Source: Amoebidium appalachense
Lineage: Eukaryota > Ichthyosporea
Assembly (NCBI GenBank): GCA_963693365.1
Contig: CAVNZM010000005.1
Coordinates: 5,208,001 to 5,272,000 of the forward strand
Reading direction: 5' to 3'
DNA length: 64,000 nucleotides
Below, piece by piece: positions 36,963-50,213 of the stretch. The notes under the pieces were generated by a model. The model was not told where the DNA came from. It made no database searches and was given only the letters and a program-made list of their open reading frames with translations. Every line of letters starts with the position of its first letter. The stretch's first letter is position 1. Both the position numbers and the translations under genes were made by a program.

Positions 36963-37016
<54 letters not shown>
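36963..37016. repeat. G54 homopolymer
   Basis: An uninterrupted run of 54 G, preceded by TTTTTGTG and followed by TGTGTC, 220 bases after the second septin stop codon. Confidence 0.9.
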
Positions 37017-37017
<1 letters not shown>

Positions 37018-37525
37018 GTGTCTCGCTTTTTCATAGCCAACTATATTACATGTGCACTTGAACGTTTCCGCCTAGCCCCGCCTTTAGAGAATTCAAGGAA
37101 GTCAAGTGTGTAGTTTGTTGCATGCGGGTATAATGATTATCTAGTCCAAATAGTTCAGTGATAGTGATACAGAAGTAATTCTCGGATTTTCTGGCAACAT
37201 GTTGTGGGTGGTACAGAATCTGTAAGTTTTTGCTTGTACCAGGGATGATGTTTGCATTCATACAAGAAGAAACATGGTATGTGGCGGACCCTGGGTGGTC
37301 CTACGACGGTTATCGTGAACGAAAGATCTCATAAACATTGAGCCCTTAACTTAGAGCCGGTTCTATCTGCATGTCAGTGGAAGCTCTCGAGCTCTCTGAT
37401 AAGTGCAGTTGTCCACCTACGAACCACCCCAGCTGTGCACTGGACATGGCCACAAAACACAGATACATGTTCACGATGCATCCAAATTGGCCATGGTATC
37501 ATCAGTACATGTGCACAACTTGAAC

Positions 37526-37529
<4 letters not shown>

Positions 37530-37587
<58 letters not shown>
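37530..37587. repeat. (TA)29 microsatellite
   Basis: A pure TA run in the intergenic region downstream of the septin gene. Confidence 0.9.
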
Positions 37588-37590
<3 letters not shown>

Positions 37591-37712
37591 CCATAGCGGC
37601 CACCAGACGTGCACACTTGAGCGGCATGTGTGCACACCAGCATGCGTTCGCCATGCGCATACGCACACAAGTTGCCCGGGCCCGGCAACACATGGTTGTG
37701 CACACACGTATA

Positions 37713-37746
<34 letters not shown>

Positions 37747-38145
37747 TACAGAGTGCTAATATTATAATTAGACACAGTGAGTCACACACACAATCAGGCA
37801 CAATGAGAGCACAGCATCATATGCATTGCTCCAATCAAATCTTGGCTCAAGGGTGTTGCTCGGAAGAGATACAAGGTTAGCAGTTGTTGGGAGCTAGAAC
37901 CGGGGGCTAGGAAGGGGCGAAGAGACCAACCGGTTACCCCACAGGGAGGGTGGACCCCCTCCCCAACACAACACACACACACACACACCACAGGAAGGGT
38001 GGATCCCCCCCGCCCTCCCCTCCCCCAAGAGTGTCGGGGACCCACTTGCAAGCCCTACGTACCTAATAGCTTTGGAAAGGGTCCCCACGGGTTGCTTAGT
38101 AGAGAAAAAATGCACATTCACGACGTGTGCGGCCAACATGCAGAT

Positions 38146-38148
38146 TCA

Positions 38149-38189
<41 letters not shown>

Positions 38190-38330
38190 TGAATGCGCTA
38201 TTTATTTAAGTGCGTAACGTATAAACAATGGACAACACGATGCAGAGTCCAAACCCTACACGAAATGTGAAGTTTGTGTCGCACGCAAAGGGTATGCATA
38301 ATAAGCAGAATTGTGGTGGAGTGGGGAGGG
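38146..38330 (-). repeat. C-tailed repeat, inverted intergenic copy
   Basis: On the minus strand it includes TTCTGCTTATTATGCATAC, CTCTGCATCGTGTTGTCCAT and GCGCATTCAT, and ends in a long C tract (G tract 38150-38188 on plus). It is diverged in the middle. Confidence 0.6.
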
Positions 38331-39088
38331 GAGAAGGGGGAGACTACCAGGGGGGTTTTCTACTCCGGACCCCTCCCCCCCCTCCTCAGGGCCCGACCCC
38401 CATTTCTCAAAACAAGAATCCCTAAATATTTACATTTTCACTTGTCGACCCCATATGTTATACATGCTAACAAGAAACTTGCCATGCACATATGCACGGC
38501 CCTCTGTGTTCAGAGGGCCGTGACATATGGCATTGAATTATCTATTTGGTTTCGTCAGAGATGCTTCCAAATTTAATATTACTATGTAGCTACTTTGGAT
38601 TGGCCCAATGATACGTATGCGCCCAACAAGTTCATGCTGCTGCGCCTGCGCCGCTGGGTACTTAAAGTTATTCAATTTAATAACTGTCGAACTATAATGA
38701 ACTGATACTGGAGGGTCCGGAAACGGTGACTGTCACAACTGGCGAAAGGGGGTGGTGGTTTTTAATGGACAAAAAAAATGGGGGGGGGAAAAAAAAGGGA
38801 TTTATCTCTGAGCACTCATTCCTCCTTGTATCCTCGGGGCTGTCTTGGGCGCCTCTCCTTTACTGTGAGGCTGTGCTGGATTACTATGCAACAGCACACA
38901 CACGAGGGGCAGTGGTTAGGTGTTGGCCTATAGACAGTTAAATGTAAGAATCATAAAGCCCCTATTGTAACCAACAACATTATAGATATAAAACTTCAAA
39001 ATGTCTTTACGAGGATATTTCGTAGGGGGATGTGTTCTGTATGTGTGCGTGTCCGTGTGTGTGAAAATGTGTGTGTGTGGCGCATATG

Positions 39089-39148
<60 letters not shown>

Positions 39149-41414
39149 GTCATACTAATATTAATGGGCATCATCGACACGTGCACCAGGTCCTGTCTTG
39201 TTCACCAGTCAACATGTGCTTCACTTTTCTTTACGTGATTCTGGGACCATATTCAATATTATTATGCGCTGAGAAATGGAAGGACGTTTTTAGAGATATG
39301 CATGAAAATAGGTTTTAGTTAGTACTTTTGCTCCTTATTCAGTGTATGCACAACGCATTCGACGGTTTGTGTTGACGGGACAGGGAGAAAAAAGATACGC
39401 GATTCTAATACTAATGAAATAATATGTGTGTGTGTATAAGTGTGTCACAATTCAACATGTGCTGCTCACGTTGTCACAAACGTAGCACATGCGCCCTGCC
39501 CAAAAAAACATGAACTGTCAACGGTGCACGAAAAATCCCTTCGAACCTCGATCCTCCGGTTGACCGAGGGACTCGAGTCTCTTTTCACAACCAAACCATG
39601 TGCTACACGTATGGATCATGGTTTATTCGTTCATCATTCGTTCTTACATGCCATGGTGATAGTGCAAGAAAAACGACGAAAGTCTTCGCGAATTCGTCAG
39701 CTCACCTGACACCTGAGTCGAATTCGTCAGCTCACCTGACACCTGAGTCCGGTGTACAGTACCTACTGTCTTTGTAAGTGTTCGACTTTCGGGCGGCAGT
39801 ATTTTTGTGTTTGCTGGAGCCACATGTTTACTTTGCCTGGGCCAGATCTGAATTGTTCCAGCAACCAATAGCAATCCTCGAAAGCATCGCCCAGGGCTAG
39901 GGCTGTGGCGCAATAGGCAAACATTACAAACGTTTGTGATTGGTGGAAGCTGGCGTGCGAATTTAGTGCAATGTTAAGAAACAGTATATGGTAGCCTAAA
40001 TCACATATATACGCCCAATTTAACCTATCGAAAACGCAAAACATATTTCTGATTTCTTTTGTAGGCAGAATACTATTTGTCTCTTTCTACCTGCCAGTAA
40101 TTTCTTATGATCATCCACCTGATCAAAAAGACACGTTACAAGTTAGACAAAGCAGTAATCCTATTGGTGCAATATCTTTTATTGATAGTCCAGCTGTACG
40201 AAAACGTGGGCAATGCGGTGGCCGTTATTGATTGGCCTAGTGGTTCGTCGCTCCTGAGCTAGGCTGAAAAAAGCGCGTTTCGGCTTCAGAAAGTCTCGTT
40301 GCCTGTCCAATGCATATGATCATCAACTGTCGACACAACGAATTATACTTGCACTAGATCTAGAAGTGATTTTGCACAGGTGGATGCATGATGGTATTGA
40401 ATTATTCGGTTCGGTTGTGAATCCGATTATCATGATCACATAGAGATCTCATCAGAGATGATGTGAGAGATCCCGGCTCCGGCCCATTTGTAAGACAAGC
40501 GAGCTCGCCGAGCACCGAGCGTGTGTCAACATCGAGCAACAGCAACGTACGGGGATTTTGCTACAAAGGCTGACCATTGTGTTTCATAGTAATTATTCGC
40601 TGAGGTACTATGAAACATGAAGTGCCTGAATACATTGAGACCCCGTTCAGCCTTTGCGCCAACTTCAAGTTCCAATTAATATTTGGTAGGGCATTAGTGG
40701 GGAACTGGAATGATATATTGTGATCATAGGACTTTGCCCTCCTCCAGATATGTCCAATGGAATTGAACTCAAATTTTCTACCAATCCTGCGTGAGTCCCT
40801 GAAAGGGGCACCAAACCCCCTACACCTTCATAAAGTGTGGGGCTCGACTCCACCGCAGGTCCGCAGCACCTTCGACGAGTTCTAGCGTGAAATTTTCAAA
40901 TCCAAAATTATGCGATAATTGAACTCCAGCCCCCAACAGTTAAACATTACTGTCACAAAATACAATAAAGCCACGTTAAAAGAACATTTATAACAATTTA
41001 ATTGCTTACTTCTTATAATTTTAGTTTTCAAAAACGGGTATTTTGTTGCTCCATCCCTACTTTAGTGAAGTTTAGCTGCAGCACCTGAGCACCTCTTACA
41101 CAATATGCCCTCGCATTTGAACCCCACACTAAATGGAGGTTTGTAGGAACCGGGGTCTGAAGGGTTGTTGTGAACACACCGCCTCGTCACCACGCCGTTT
41201 CCTTCACTTTGATTGCTATCGTGTGTGTGTTTTTCCTTTCTTGCCTCTATTTTTTCGCCCTTACCTTTAGAAGGTTGAGATATACACGGTGGCAGTAAAA
41301 GAGCCTTACAGTTCGTGCTCCTATAGGTTTTGCGTGACATGCACCATAACCCCTTACGGAGAAAACCTGATCTTTTTAGTCGCAACCAGATGACCAGAGA
41401 GACAACGTGATAGA

Positions 41415-41417
<3 letters not shown>

Positions 41418-41467
<50 letters not shown>
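41418..41467. repeat. T50 homopolymer
   Basis: An uninterrupted run of 50 T about 125 bases upstream of the TIMP-like start codon. On the minus strand it could be the A tail of a retroposed copy, but no matching body is recognised. Confidence 0.85.
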
Positions 41468-41469
<2 letters not shown>

Positions 41470-41593
41470 GCTAAACCGATATATTTTCTTTTGATATATA
41501 ATCCTGTCCGTGCACAGTAAATACGAAACAGCCAACGTTCTTTTATTTCGAGCTGAAAAAACTAGTTTCTCATCTTGTTACCAACACGCGAAA

Positions 41594-43483
41594 ATGATCC
41601 AAAGAATATGCTTTGCTGTACTGGGTGCTGCTGTGTCTGTGCAGGCGGGCTGTGGCTGCAACTCAAAGACTCCCACGTGCTCCGTTTTGGAGAAAGCGGA
41701 AAACGTCATTGTGGCAAACGTCGAGAGAGCGGAAACAGAGGGCGGAAGGTGTGTGTGTGTGCCCAATATTCGAACTATGCTGATCTAATCACTTACTTTT
41801 TGACCTCATTTATCATTGCAGAAGTCACTGTAACACTTTGGGTTGAGCTCAAGGTGAAATTTTTGGTCTTTTGCACGTTCACGTAGAAAAAGATTCCTGA
41901 TATGCTATGGTTCCTCTTTTGAGTATATATACACATGTATATTCAGTAAAGGTTGTGTTGCTCAAGGGTTCGAGACAAAAAATAGTGCTTGCTTTTCCCT
42001 GCCTGGCAGGCCGACTTTCAGGTGATTCTGTTTTGTTGTTGTTTGTTAACTTTGCCAGTGAGGAGGTTGGTCTTCCCGCTCCAGTTACGAAAAAAAATAT
42101 TGGGCGGGGTAAAATATTGGCTTGCTGTGAATGTGCATGTTTGCCTAGAATCATACGTAGCTGGGGAAGTGAGAATGTACAAGTTGTGTTCCAATGAATA
42201 TACTAGGTTCTAACGGGTTTTTTTATGTGCAGGACGCTCTATGCTGTGACCGTTTCAACAAGCTACAAGGGAAACCTCCCGGAGGTAAGAGTTCTCCCTC
42301 ATTCTTTACGTCTATCTTTCACTATATAATAGTTTGCGAAAGTGATTTCCCACACTCGATTGTGTCTTGAAAAGTTAGCTCTGGTTATCGTCTTGAGAGC
42401 GGGTTTCTTTTAGATCAGTTCGGACTCGTACAGTTTGTCTTGGGCCATATGAATGGTGTGATGTGCACCTGCTTGACCCAAGGGCCTGTAATATAGGCTT
42501 ATAACTCCCAAGTCTAGCAGTAAAAGTATAATCTCTATAAAACATCTTACACTTTCCTCTCGACACAGGGTTCCAGCATGCAAATCACCACCGAGACAGG
42601 AAAGTGCGGTGTCAGCAGCCTTAGCCCAGGGTCCGCTTATATCCTTACTGTCGACACTAACGAAAACGGACACATCATTTCCGCATGTGGTTACAACCGC
42701 CCATGGGGTCTTTTCGGTGCGCGCCAACGAAAGGATTTCGAGGACGGGGCAGCGTTGAAATGCGCAACATCCTTCCGTGTTGCGCGCTCAACTTTTGATG
42801 ATGCTGCCTCTGCCTGGTTGGCTGGCGGACCCACGAGCGAGCTTTCTCTTCACAGTAGCGAAACTACGGTGGAGGGGGTGTCCAGTCAGGTTCAGACTCC
42901 CACTGCAAGCTTTGTGAGTGCACCCACCCCTTGGCCAAAGAGGAAGAAGTCGTGCCGTAATGGCGATCAGCGGGTTGCAGATGGGTGGTCTGGCAAGGGC
43001 ACTGGTGAAAACTCGGTAAGTGAATTCAAGTATGATTGGTGTCCGGTTCACATTTTTACTGAAAATATCGAGTGACAGTGGCAGGTGAAAGGGGTATAGG
43101 AGAAACCTTGGGAGATGGGGTGGGGAAAGGGGGAAGAGTATCATCTTTGATAGATACAACCGCTTTCTGTTTTTGCCAACCCCTCCACAACCACGCATGC
43201 TTCTTTGTCAGATATCCGTGCACACTCTAAATCGTAAGTCTTCTTTCTGCTACCTCTCGCCGTTCTTCAATTTTCTAACCTTTTTTTTAAAAATCTGTGA
43301 AAAGTCTATGGTTCGTGGGCCTTCTACCTGCTACGTCTCCCCCTCTGTCGTTTTTTGGACTTTCATTGACTTGTTTTCCCCCTTCTTCCCCGACAGTGCA
43401 ACGTTTGCGTGTGCACCAACGGTGTGCTTGCCTGCACGAAGATGATGTGCCTATCCCGTGACGGAGCCTCTGAAGACTCGTAG
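41594..43483 (+). CDS. Secreted TIMP/NTR-like protein with C-terminal pacifastin-like module
   Basis: Exons: 41594-41748, 42233-42284, 42569-43015, 43397-43483 (TAG). They give 246 residues. The first 18 or so residues (MIQRICFAVLGAAVSVQA) are a signal peptide. Cleavage before GCGC would leave a C-x-C close to the mature N-terminus, which in TIMPs is the zinc-chelating end. The following residues (ENVIVANVE, KCGVSSLSPGSAYIL, ISACGYNRPWGLF) match the TIMP/netrin-like fold in order. A linker rich in Ser/Thr and a basic WPKRKKSC segment follow. The last 40 residues read C-x20-CNVCVCTNGVLACTKMMC, which fits the pacifastin-type CNxCxCxxGxxxCTxxxC core except for a longer first loop. Each module suggests extracellular protease inhibition (metalloprotease and serine protease respectively); neither activity is shown. 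The exon 42569 start and the phase-0 junction at 43015/43397 are clear. Confidence 0.75.
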
Positions 43484-44188
43484 ACTTCCCCCTCCCCTTC
43501 GCGGCTCGGCCTGAATTTTAAACCCCTTCAACACGTGGAGTTGCCTATTGTCGCTAATAGTTTTCTTGATATATTTATCGTTTGTGTTCACATTTAATTT
43601 GGATTGTTTGTGGTTGAATCGATGGGATATTGCTTAGTAATGACATTATAATTTTCTGTTTCCATCTACAGGTTCATTAATTTCTTCCTTCATGTCATGT
43701 ATTGGCTGTTTATGCTAGGTTTGAACAGGCAAGACAAGGCGAATCTCTACTTTATTTAATAATTCAACTTCAAGCGCCCCTCCCCCTCTCCATTTCCCCA
43801 CAACCCCTACCGATAGTAGTCAGACTTGGACTACAACACAGAATTCTCCATTTTCTTGAGAACTGTATCGGAGAGGGTCCTTCCCACAGGAAAACACAAC
43901 AGCACCAATAGTATAACAAAAAAAGAAGAAGAAAAAGGGGGGGGGGAACATGTGCAGGCCTGTGGACCTGTAACGTAGTAGTGATGATGTCACTTAGTGC
44001 AAATAGTTTCCCAAAATAGATCTGTACATAGCCTGCTTGATCACGTGTATCTTCCCAGCCCAATAATTCCCAATGTCTTTCCCCAGTGGTGGGAAATCAT
44101 AGACCCATCCTGGCGATGGTTTATTTTAGTTCAAGTAAAAGCTTTTTCTTGTATAAAACCTTTGAAATGTCCTACCGTCAGGTCTCCC

Positions 44189-44219
<31 letters not shown>

Positions 44220-44254
44220 AAAAAAAAAAAAGTAAAGAAAATGAAAGAAAGAAA

Positions 44255-44522
44255 GGCGGGGAAAGCCCTGGTCGCCCCTGATCAAGATGGTGGCCCACCC
44301 ATGTTTTTAAGTGAAACGGTATCTGCGCTGGGTTACTTCACTAAGGTGAATGGGTCGATATTCGGGTACATGTACATGCTGTGGATGACTAGTCTTGTAC
44401 TTGGGCTCACCCTGAGGACAGGCTCTGCAGAGTCGGCTCGTCATGCATAGTCTTTAATGTTAGCTTCGCACTCAGCATGATGTCCGTCTTTGTGCTCCAC
44501 AGGAATCCCCCCCCCCCCCCCA
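44255..44522 (+). repeat. Diverged C-tailed repeat followed by C and A tracts
   Basis: Resembles the 33251-33472 element in order and spacing: GATCAAGA, AAGTGAAAC.GTATCTG, ATGGGTCGA.A.TCGGGTA, CCTGAGGA..GGCTCTGC and a TTTGTGCTCC end. It is followed by C16 at about 44506-44521 and then an A-rich tract. It is an older copy. Confidence 0.65.
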
Positions 44523-45762
44523 AAAAAAAAAAAAAAAAAGAAAGAAAAAAAAAAAAAAAAAAAAACCAACCCCCTTCCCCCGGCCACCACCACCACACCA
44601 CCCCCTACATATTAATAATGCGTAATTGTTGGTCCGAGAGGGGTGGTGTTGTGTCAGACTCTGGCAGTCTGCTCGTATATGTCGTGTGATGTCATCTAGA
44701 ATCATACTTGCATTTGTCTTGTGCTCTTAGTCTATCAGGCTGTCACCCCCTCCCCAGCTGCAGGCTGTGCACATGCGCCAATTGCAACTTCGTCTGTTAC
44801 TAGGCTCACTATGAGGTTACGTTGCTAAATTAGGCATGTTTGTTGTATTTGTCCTGGTATTGGCAAGGCCAAGCCCCTGTACGCATGCACGTGTCCACGT
44901 TTTCAGGCATACCGTCTACTGGTCAGCAAACACATGTAGGCCTACATGGCCGCCCTGGGCCAGCAAGATTCTCAGTTTAGTTAGTGGACCTAATTTTGTC
45001 TATAGCTACGTATGTAGGTAACCGATCCCGGGGCCCGGCCCAGCGGTTATTCCCCCCCCCCCCCCCCCCTCCCCCCGTTCTCTTCCTGCCCGGGTCATTC
45101 AAATCGGCCGGTATCATGATTGGTTTAGTCATCCTAAGGAGCCACGTCCCACGTACTACACGGTGTAACAGGTTAGTGGATGCATGCACCTGGTGAGTGA
45201 GACTCAGTGGCCGGGTTACATGATAAGTTCATGTGTACATGAGTGGGGGGAAGGGGATGGGGTAGCTGAGTGGGGGGGGGGGGGGGGGGGGGGGGGGAAG
45301 GGGGTTCTGCCATGGTGAGGAGAGGGCGGGGAGGAAGGGGTGGTAGATCTAGACATCTGGTGCGAAACTTGAAAGGTCCGAGACTCAGTCAGATGACACG
45401 GTACTATTCTACAGCGGAAAAGGAGTAAAATTGCTTTTGTTCCCCAGCTTTTGCAGGTACGACTTGCTCCGAGCAGAATTATTCTGCAAGGAGCAGAATC
45501 ACATAGTACTACTGAGAATTGTTCTGCTAATAGAAAGGCTTTTCTGTTTTTAGCAGAACAATTCGGCAAAAAGAAGAAATGTTCAGCTGAACACAGAAAT
45601 ATCCTACTTAAAGAAAGTCTATTCTGCTGCGCGAACACTGAGCAGCGTAATTCTGTTTTGATTGAGAGATATACGGTTAAAAGGCAGTATAGTTCTGCTT
45701 CTGTTGCAGAATAATTCCGCTCAGAGCAAAATTATTCTGCCGATGTGGTTGTCGCCCTTCAT

Positions 45763-46074
<312 letters not shown>

Positions 46075-47171
46075 GGGGGAGGGGGGAGGGGGGAATACAA
46101 AATACCAAACGTCGGGAAACTCTAAAAGGTACTGCAATGTAAAGGGAGTCGTAGAAGGTCTTTTAATTTGTTTACCCCTCTCTACTGAACAATTTCTGTG
46201 TTATCACCATGGCACTCAAGCGCACACCTGCCAGCACGTGCGTACGTGCGTGTGCGTGGGTGGGTACGTGAGTGCATGAGTGCATGGTTGGGTGTGTGTG
46301 TGCGCGCGCACGTGTGCGTGTATGTGTGTGTAATCACGAGTGGCAGCCGCAGTGGTGGTGGCGGTGATAGGTGTGAGAGGGGGGAGGGGGGAGGGGGGAG
46401 GGGGAGGGGGGGGGGGGGGGGGGGGGGGAGGGGGGGCCTTAGCCCGCCTCAGGAACTTTGATTAAGAATTCTCGGAGAGAGCATGGGTCAAAACTGTCGA
46501 TGGCAAATAGTCTAGTCTAGGGCTGGCAAGCGAGGAAGGAATCGCTGCAGCATGCATAAATGGTTTGACCCAGGGACGGGGATCCTTAGAGGAATGCGCA
46601 TGAAGAAAGCCTGAGGGAGGGGTGCAATGCATATGACATGCACTCCACGAAGGTAGTTGTGCCAAGGGGACTGAGGGGTGCACAGCTGGGGTGCACAAGG
46701 TTGAGGGAGGGGAGGATACCCTAGAGGGGGGAAATTGGGGTCTTTTGCGCAATTCTCGGATCCATCGGGTGAGGTCGTAAAGGGTGGGTGGGGGAATGAG
46801 GGGTGCCATGCAAAATTGCAATGGGATTGTATACACTCTGGGCAGCATGTGTATGTACTACAGTTATTTTCCGCGATAGCGAGCTTGCCACTGGAGGAGG
46901 GGGGGGAGGGAGGGGCGGGGGAGGGCCCGGGGGGGGGGGGGGGGGGGTTCAACTTTGAAAATTTGACTTGTCTAAAATCGAACTACCGTGCACGTGTAAT
47001 AGTAGGGACGATGGCCAGGGCCAGGGGGGCGGAAGAGAGTACAGGGAAGAATGTGGACTCGGAACCTGGGCTGGGGAGGGGGGGGGGGGGGGGGGGGGGG
47101 GGGGTAAAATGTGTGTGGGGCTGAGAGGGGGGAGTGAGGGGGGAGGGAGAGAGAGAGGTGGGGGGAGGCGG

Positions 47172-47203
<32 letters not shown>

Positions 47204-47994
47204 GGGGGGGAAGAGGCTCAAGTTCTGCAGTGTTAGTATATTTAAGGTTAGCAAGACTACATAGTGATAAAACCGTGAAAAAGTACTTGAAGCACCGTCC
47301 CCTAATTAAGCTATCCAACCTTTGTTAGGGGATTCATATGATACACCTTTCAGAAGTCCCCCTCCCTCCCCTCCTCTCTTCCTCCCGGGCCCTCCCTCCC
47401 CCCTCCCCCCCCCCCCCCCCTCCCCTGCCTCCTTTTCCCCTCCCCTTTTCCCTCCCCCTCCCCCTCCCCCTCCCCCCTCCCCTCCCCCCCACCCAGGTGA
47501 TACGTATACATAAGGCCCGCCGCAGAGTGCAGAGTCACAGTGGTGTAAAATTTGTAGTAACTAATATTAGGCTACATATTGCACAAACGTGGACTGTACA
47601 GACTGAGAACCGTCAGCTGTATGTCTTGCATATATATGGCTCCGAGGGCGGGCCGGGAGGGATCTATACATATATTAGGCTGGACACCGACAAAATTCCA
47701 GATGGGAGCAGGAAATTCCGATCTATTTACAAATACATACAGCAGTCTGAATTGTTCATACAGGAATGAATACTATACATGAATGCTGTTGGTTCTTGGT
47801 TTAACAAGAGGTTCCCATTGACTAACTAAAAGCACACATTCACATGTGTACACCATATATACGGATAAAGATTAAAACTTTGGATAGGGAGTAGTAAATA
47901 TTGGCGTCCCGCCTGGTGGCTCCCCCCCTCCCCCCTCCCCAAAGTAGCCACAGGGGTGGGCGGGTCCCCCTCCCCCCCCCCCCCCCCCCCCCCT

Positions 47995-48025
<31 letters not shown>

Positions 48026-48358
48026 GGGGCATGAGCGTGATGTGCAAACATCTCTTCGGATTCCACCCACCAAAGACTGTTACTGTATGCGTTACGATCA
48101 AGTATTACTAAATTATTGCACGAGCTCACCTTGCAATGCTCGTGTGCGTTTCTGTTTGGCAGGAATGTATGCGCGTGTGGTGTAGGTGAGTGTATCTGCA
48201 TGTTCATGTCTTCTACGCGTCGCTGGTTTGTGCACCACGTGTGCGCCGGTTGACATGTGTGTGCAGGTATGTACATACGTGTGAAAGTGTGCGCGTGTGT
48301 GTGCGTGCCTTGAGGAGGCCGGGGACGAGCCTCCCATCCCTCACAGGCATGCGAAGGG

Positions 48359-48427
<69 letters not shown>

Positions 48428-48964
48428 CTCTCGAATATATGACCGGAGGGTTGTATGGCCTGAGTTTCAGGTGATTGACAAGGAGTACTAGTCCTACGGC
48501 AGTAACCTCTTCAATTTTTATGTTTTGGGAAAATTTTATGCAAACCACTGTGATATGGCATCGGTATCGGATCTAAATAAGTTATTAAATTGCAATTGAT
48601 ATAACCCCCCCTCCCCCCCACCAATACTACTACCCCCCTCCCCGTTTCAAAATCGAGAATCCCATATGTTACATACCAGGAATGCCAGGACTCATGCAGC
48701 TTTACCTCGATGGTACTATGGGTTGTAAAGAGACATATCAGGATTCCGGACGACATGGAAACGACGAAATCAATTTGACATTCATTTAAAAAATCTCCAG
48801 ACGCAATATGTTTTGTAGTATTTTTTTTTTTAAAATGAAGTATGCTATTCATTCTAAAAAAAGATGAAATGTGAAAACAAAATGATGGCTGTGAAAATGG
48901 TGCTGGGCACAATGATGTCCACCAATCAACGAGGGCAAAATTCCATTGGCTCCAGAACTTTAGA

Positions 48965-48972
48965 TGACGTCA
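48965..48972. promoter_or_regulatory. Isolated perfect CRE-type octamer with flanking CCAAT boxes
   Basis: TGACGTCA at 48965-48972 has CCAAT at 48922-48926 and an inverted CCAAT (ATTGG) near 48945. The combination resembles the oxygenase/septin promoter region, but no gene start is recognised next to it. Confidence 0.3.
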
Positions 48973-49062
48973 AATCTATGTCTCAACACCCCATAGATGA
49001 AGTGTGGCTTGGGCACGACTCTTGGGCACATGGCCACGATCCCCCCCCCCCCCCCCCCTCCC

Positions 49063-49115
<53 letters not shown>

Positions 49116-49277
49116 CCCCCTCCCCGTGTTTTCTTGTTTTTGTTTTTGGGCCACGTCTAGCTAGGTTTTTCCGCCTCCCCTTCCCCTCCCCTCCTCCCCT
49201 TTTTTTCTTTGAGTCACTATCTTTCTTTTTGTTTTTCCTTTTCGTTTTTGGGCCGGGGCTTCGGGGCGGGGGGAGAA

Positions 49278-49328
<51 letters not shown>

Positions 49329-49430
49329 GGGGGGGGGGCCGGGAGGGGGGGGAGTCTATTATTATTATAATTAGGGGGAGGGGCGGGAAAAGAGGGGACT
49401 CTGAGGGGGAAATGGGAAGGGCTCCCGGGG

Positions 49431-49461
<31 letters not shown>

Positions 49462-50213
49462 AGGGGGGGGGAAGGGGGGAGGGGGAGGGGGAAGGGGGGA
49501 ACCAGTGAACTCGTGTCTGAGGGCGGTTGGCCGACCCCGGGCCCCTCACGTCCTCCGCAGCCGGCCTTGAAGTTGTTGATTGAGCTGCCGCTTCACTGCG
49601 GCCAGCTGTATTTGTGCACACCTGCCAGTGTGGGGCATGCACCGTATTTAAAGTAATACTGTCACATGTAGCTGTCATCAGCTGCTTGTGTGGACGGTGT
49701 GTATGGGCGCGTGCGCGTGTATGTATGTACCTTGGCATGCATGTGCGTTTGTGAGTGCGTGTGTGTGTGCCACCGTGGTGTGTGTGTGGAGGGGGCGGGC
49801 GGGGGAGCTGGGGAGGGGGGCCCGGGGGAGGGGGCGGGAAGAGGAGGGTCCCGGAGGGAGGGGGGGAGGAGGCCGGCCCGGCCAGGGAGGACTCAAGTTT
49901 TCCCGCCAAACACACCTTTTGAGCCAATAAAAACGATTGAAAACACCAATTTATGTAACCAAAAACAGCTATTGTAAACCAAATATGGCTCTTCGAAAAC
50001 ATTAGCTATTGGTGTTCTTAAGCCAATAGGAACCGCCTAACTCAAACCGTGTTTTCCAAAGGGTATCTACATTTAGCCTGCATAGCCAGTCAACCCATGT
50101 CGACGACTTGTAATACATCATGAATACATCAAGCGAAACTGTTTTGAAATAATAAATACAACATTTTTTTTTGTTAAATTATTGGTGTCAATACAGAAAA
50201 GTCGTGCATTTTC

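Larger units (their letters stand above)
36448..41593. other. Septin 3' end and intergenic DNA
   Basis: Apart from the second septin last exon (36685-36739), I see no gene. It holds a G54 homopolymer (36963-37016), a (TA)n at 37530-37587, a C-tailed repeat copy (38146-38330), a hairpin at 38490-38528, a 30-bp tandem duplication (39691-39750), nested inverted repeats at 40564-40656 and a T50 tract (41418-41467) about 125 bases before the TIMP-like start codon. Confidence 0.6.

Noticed and set aside
41820-41852. A possible extra exon in the TIMP-like gene (VTVTLWVELK)
   Set aside because: Entering it in the phase required by exon 41594-41748 meets an early stop; skipping it keeps a continuous NTR-like sequence.
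47338-47769. Open frame of 143 codons with a non-repetitive C-terminal half
   Set aside because: No start context, no recognisable family and no splice signals; the N-terminal half is a C-rich tract.
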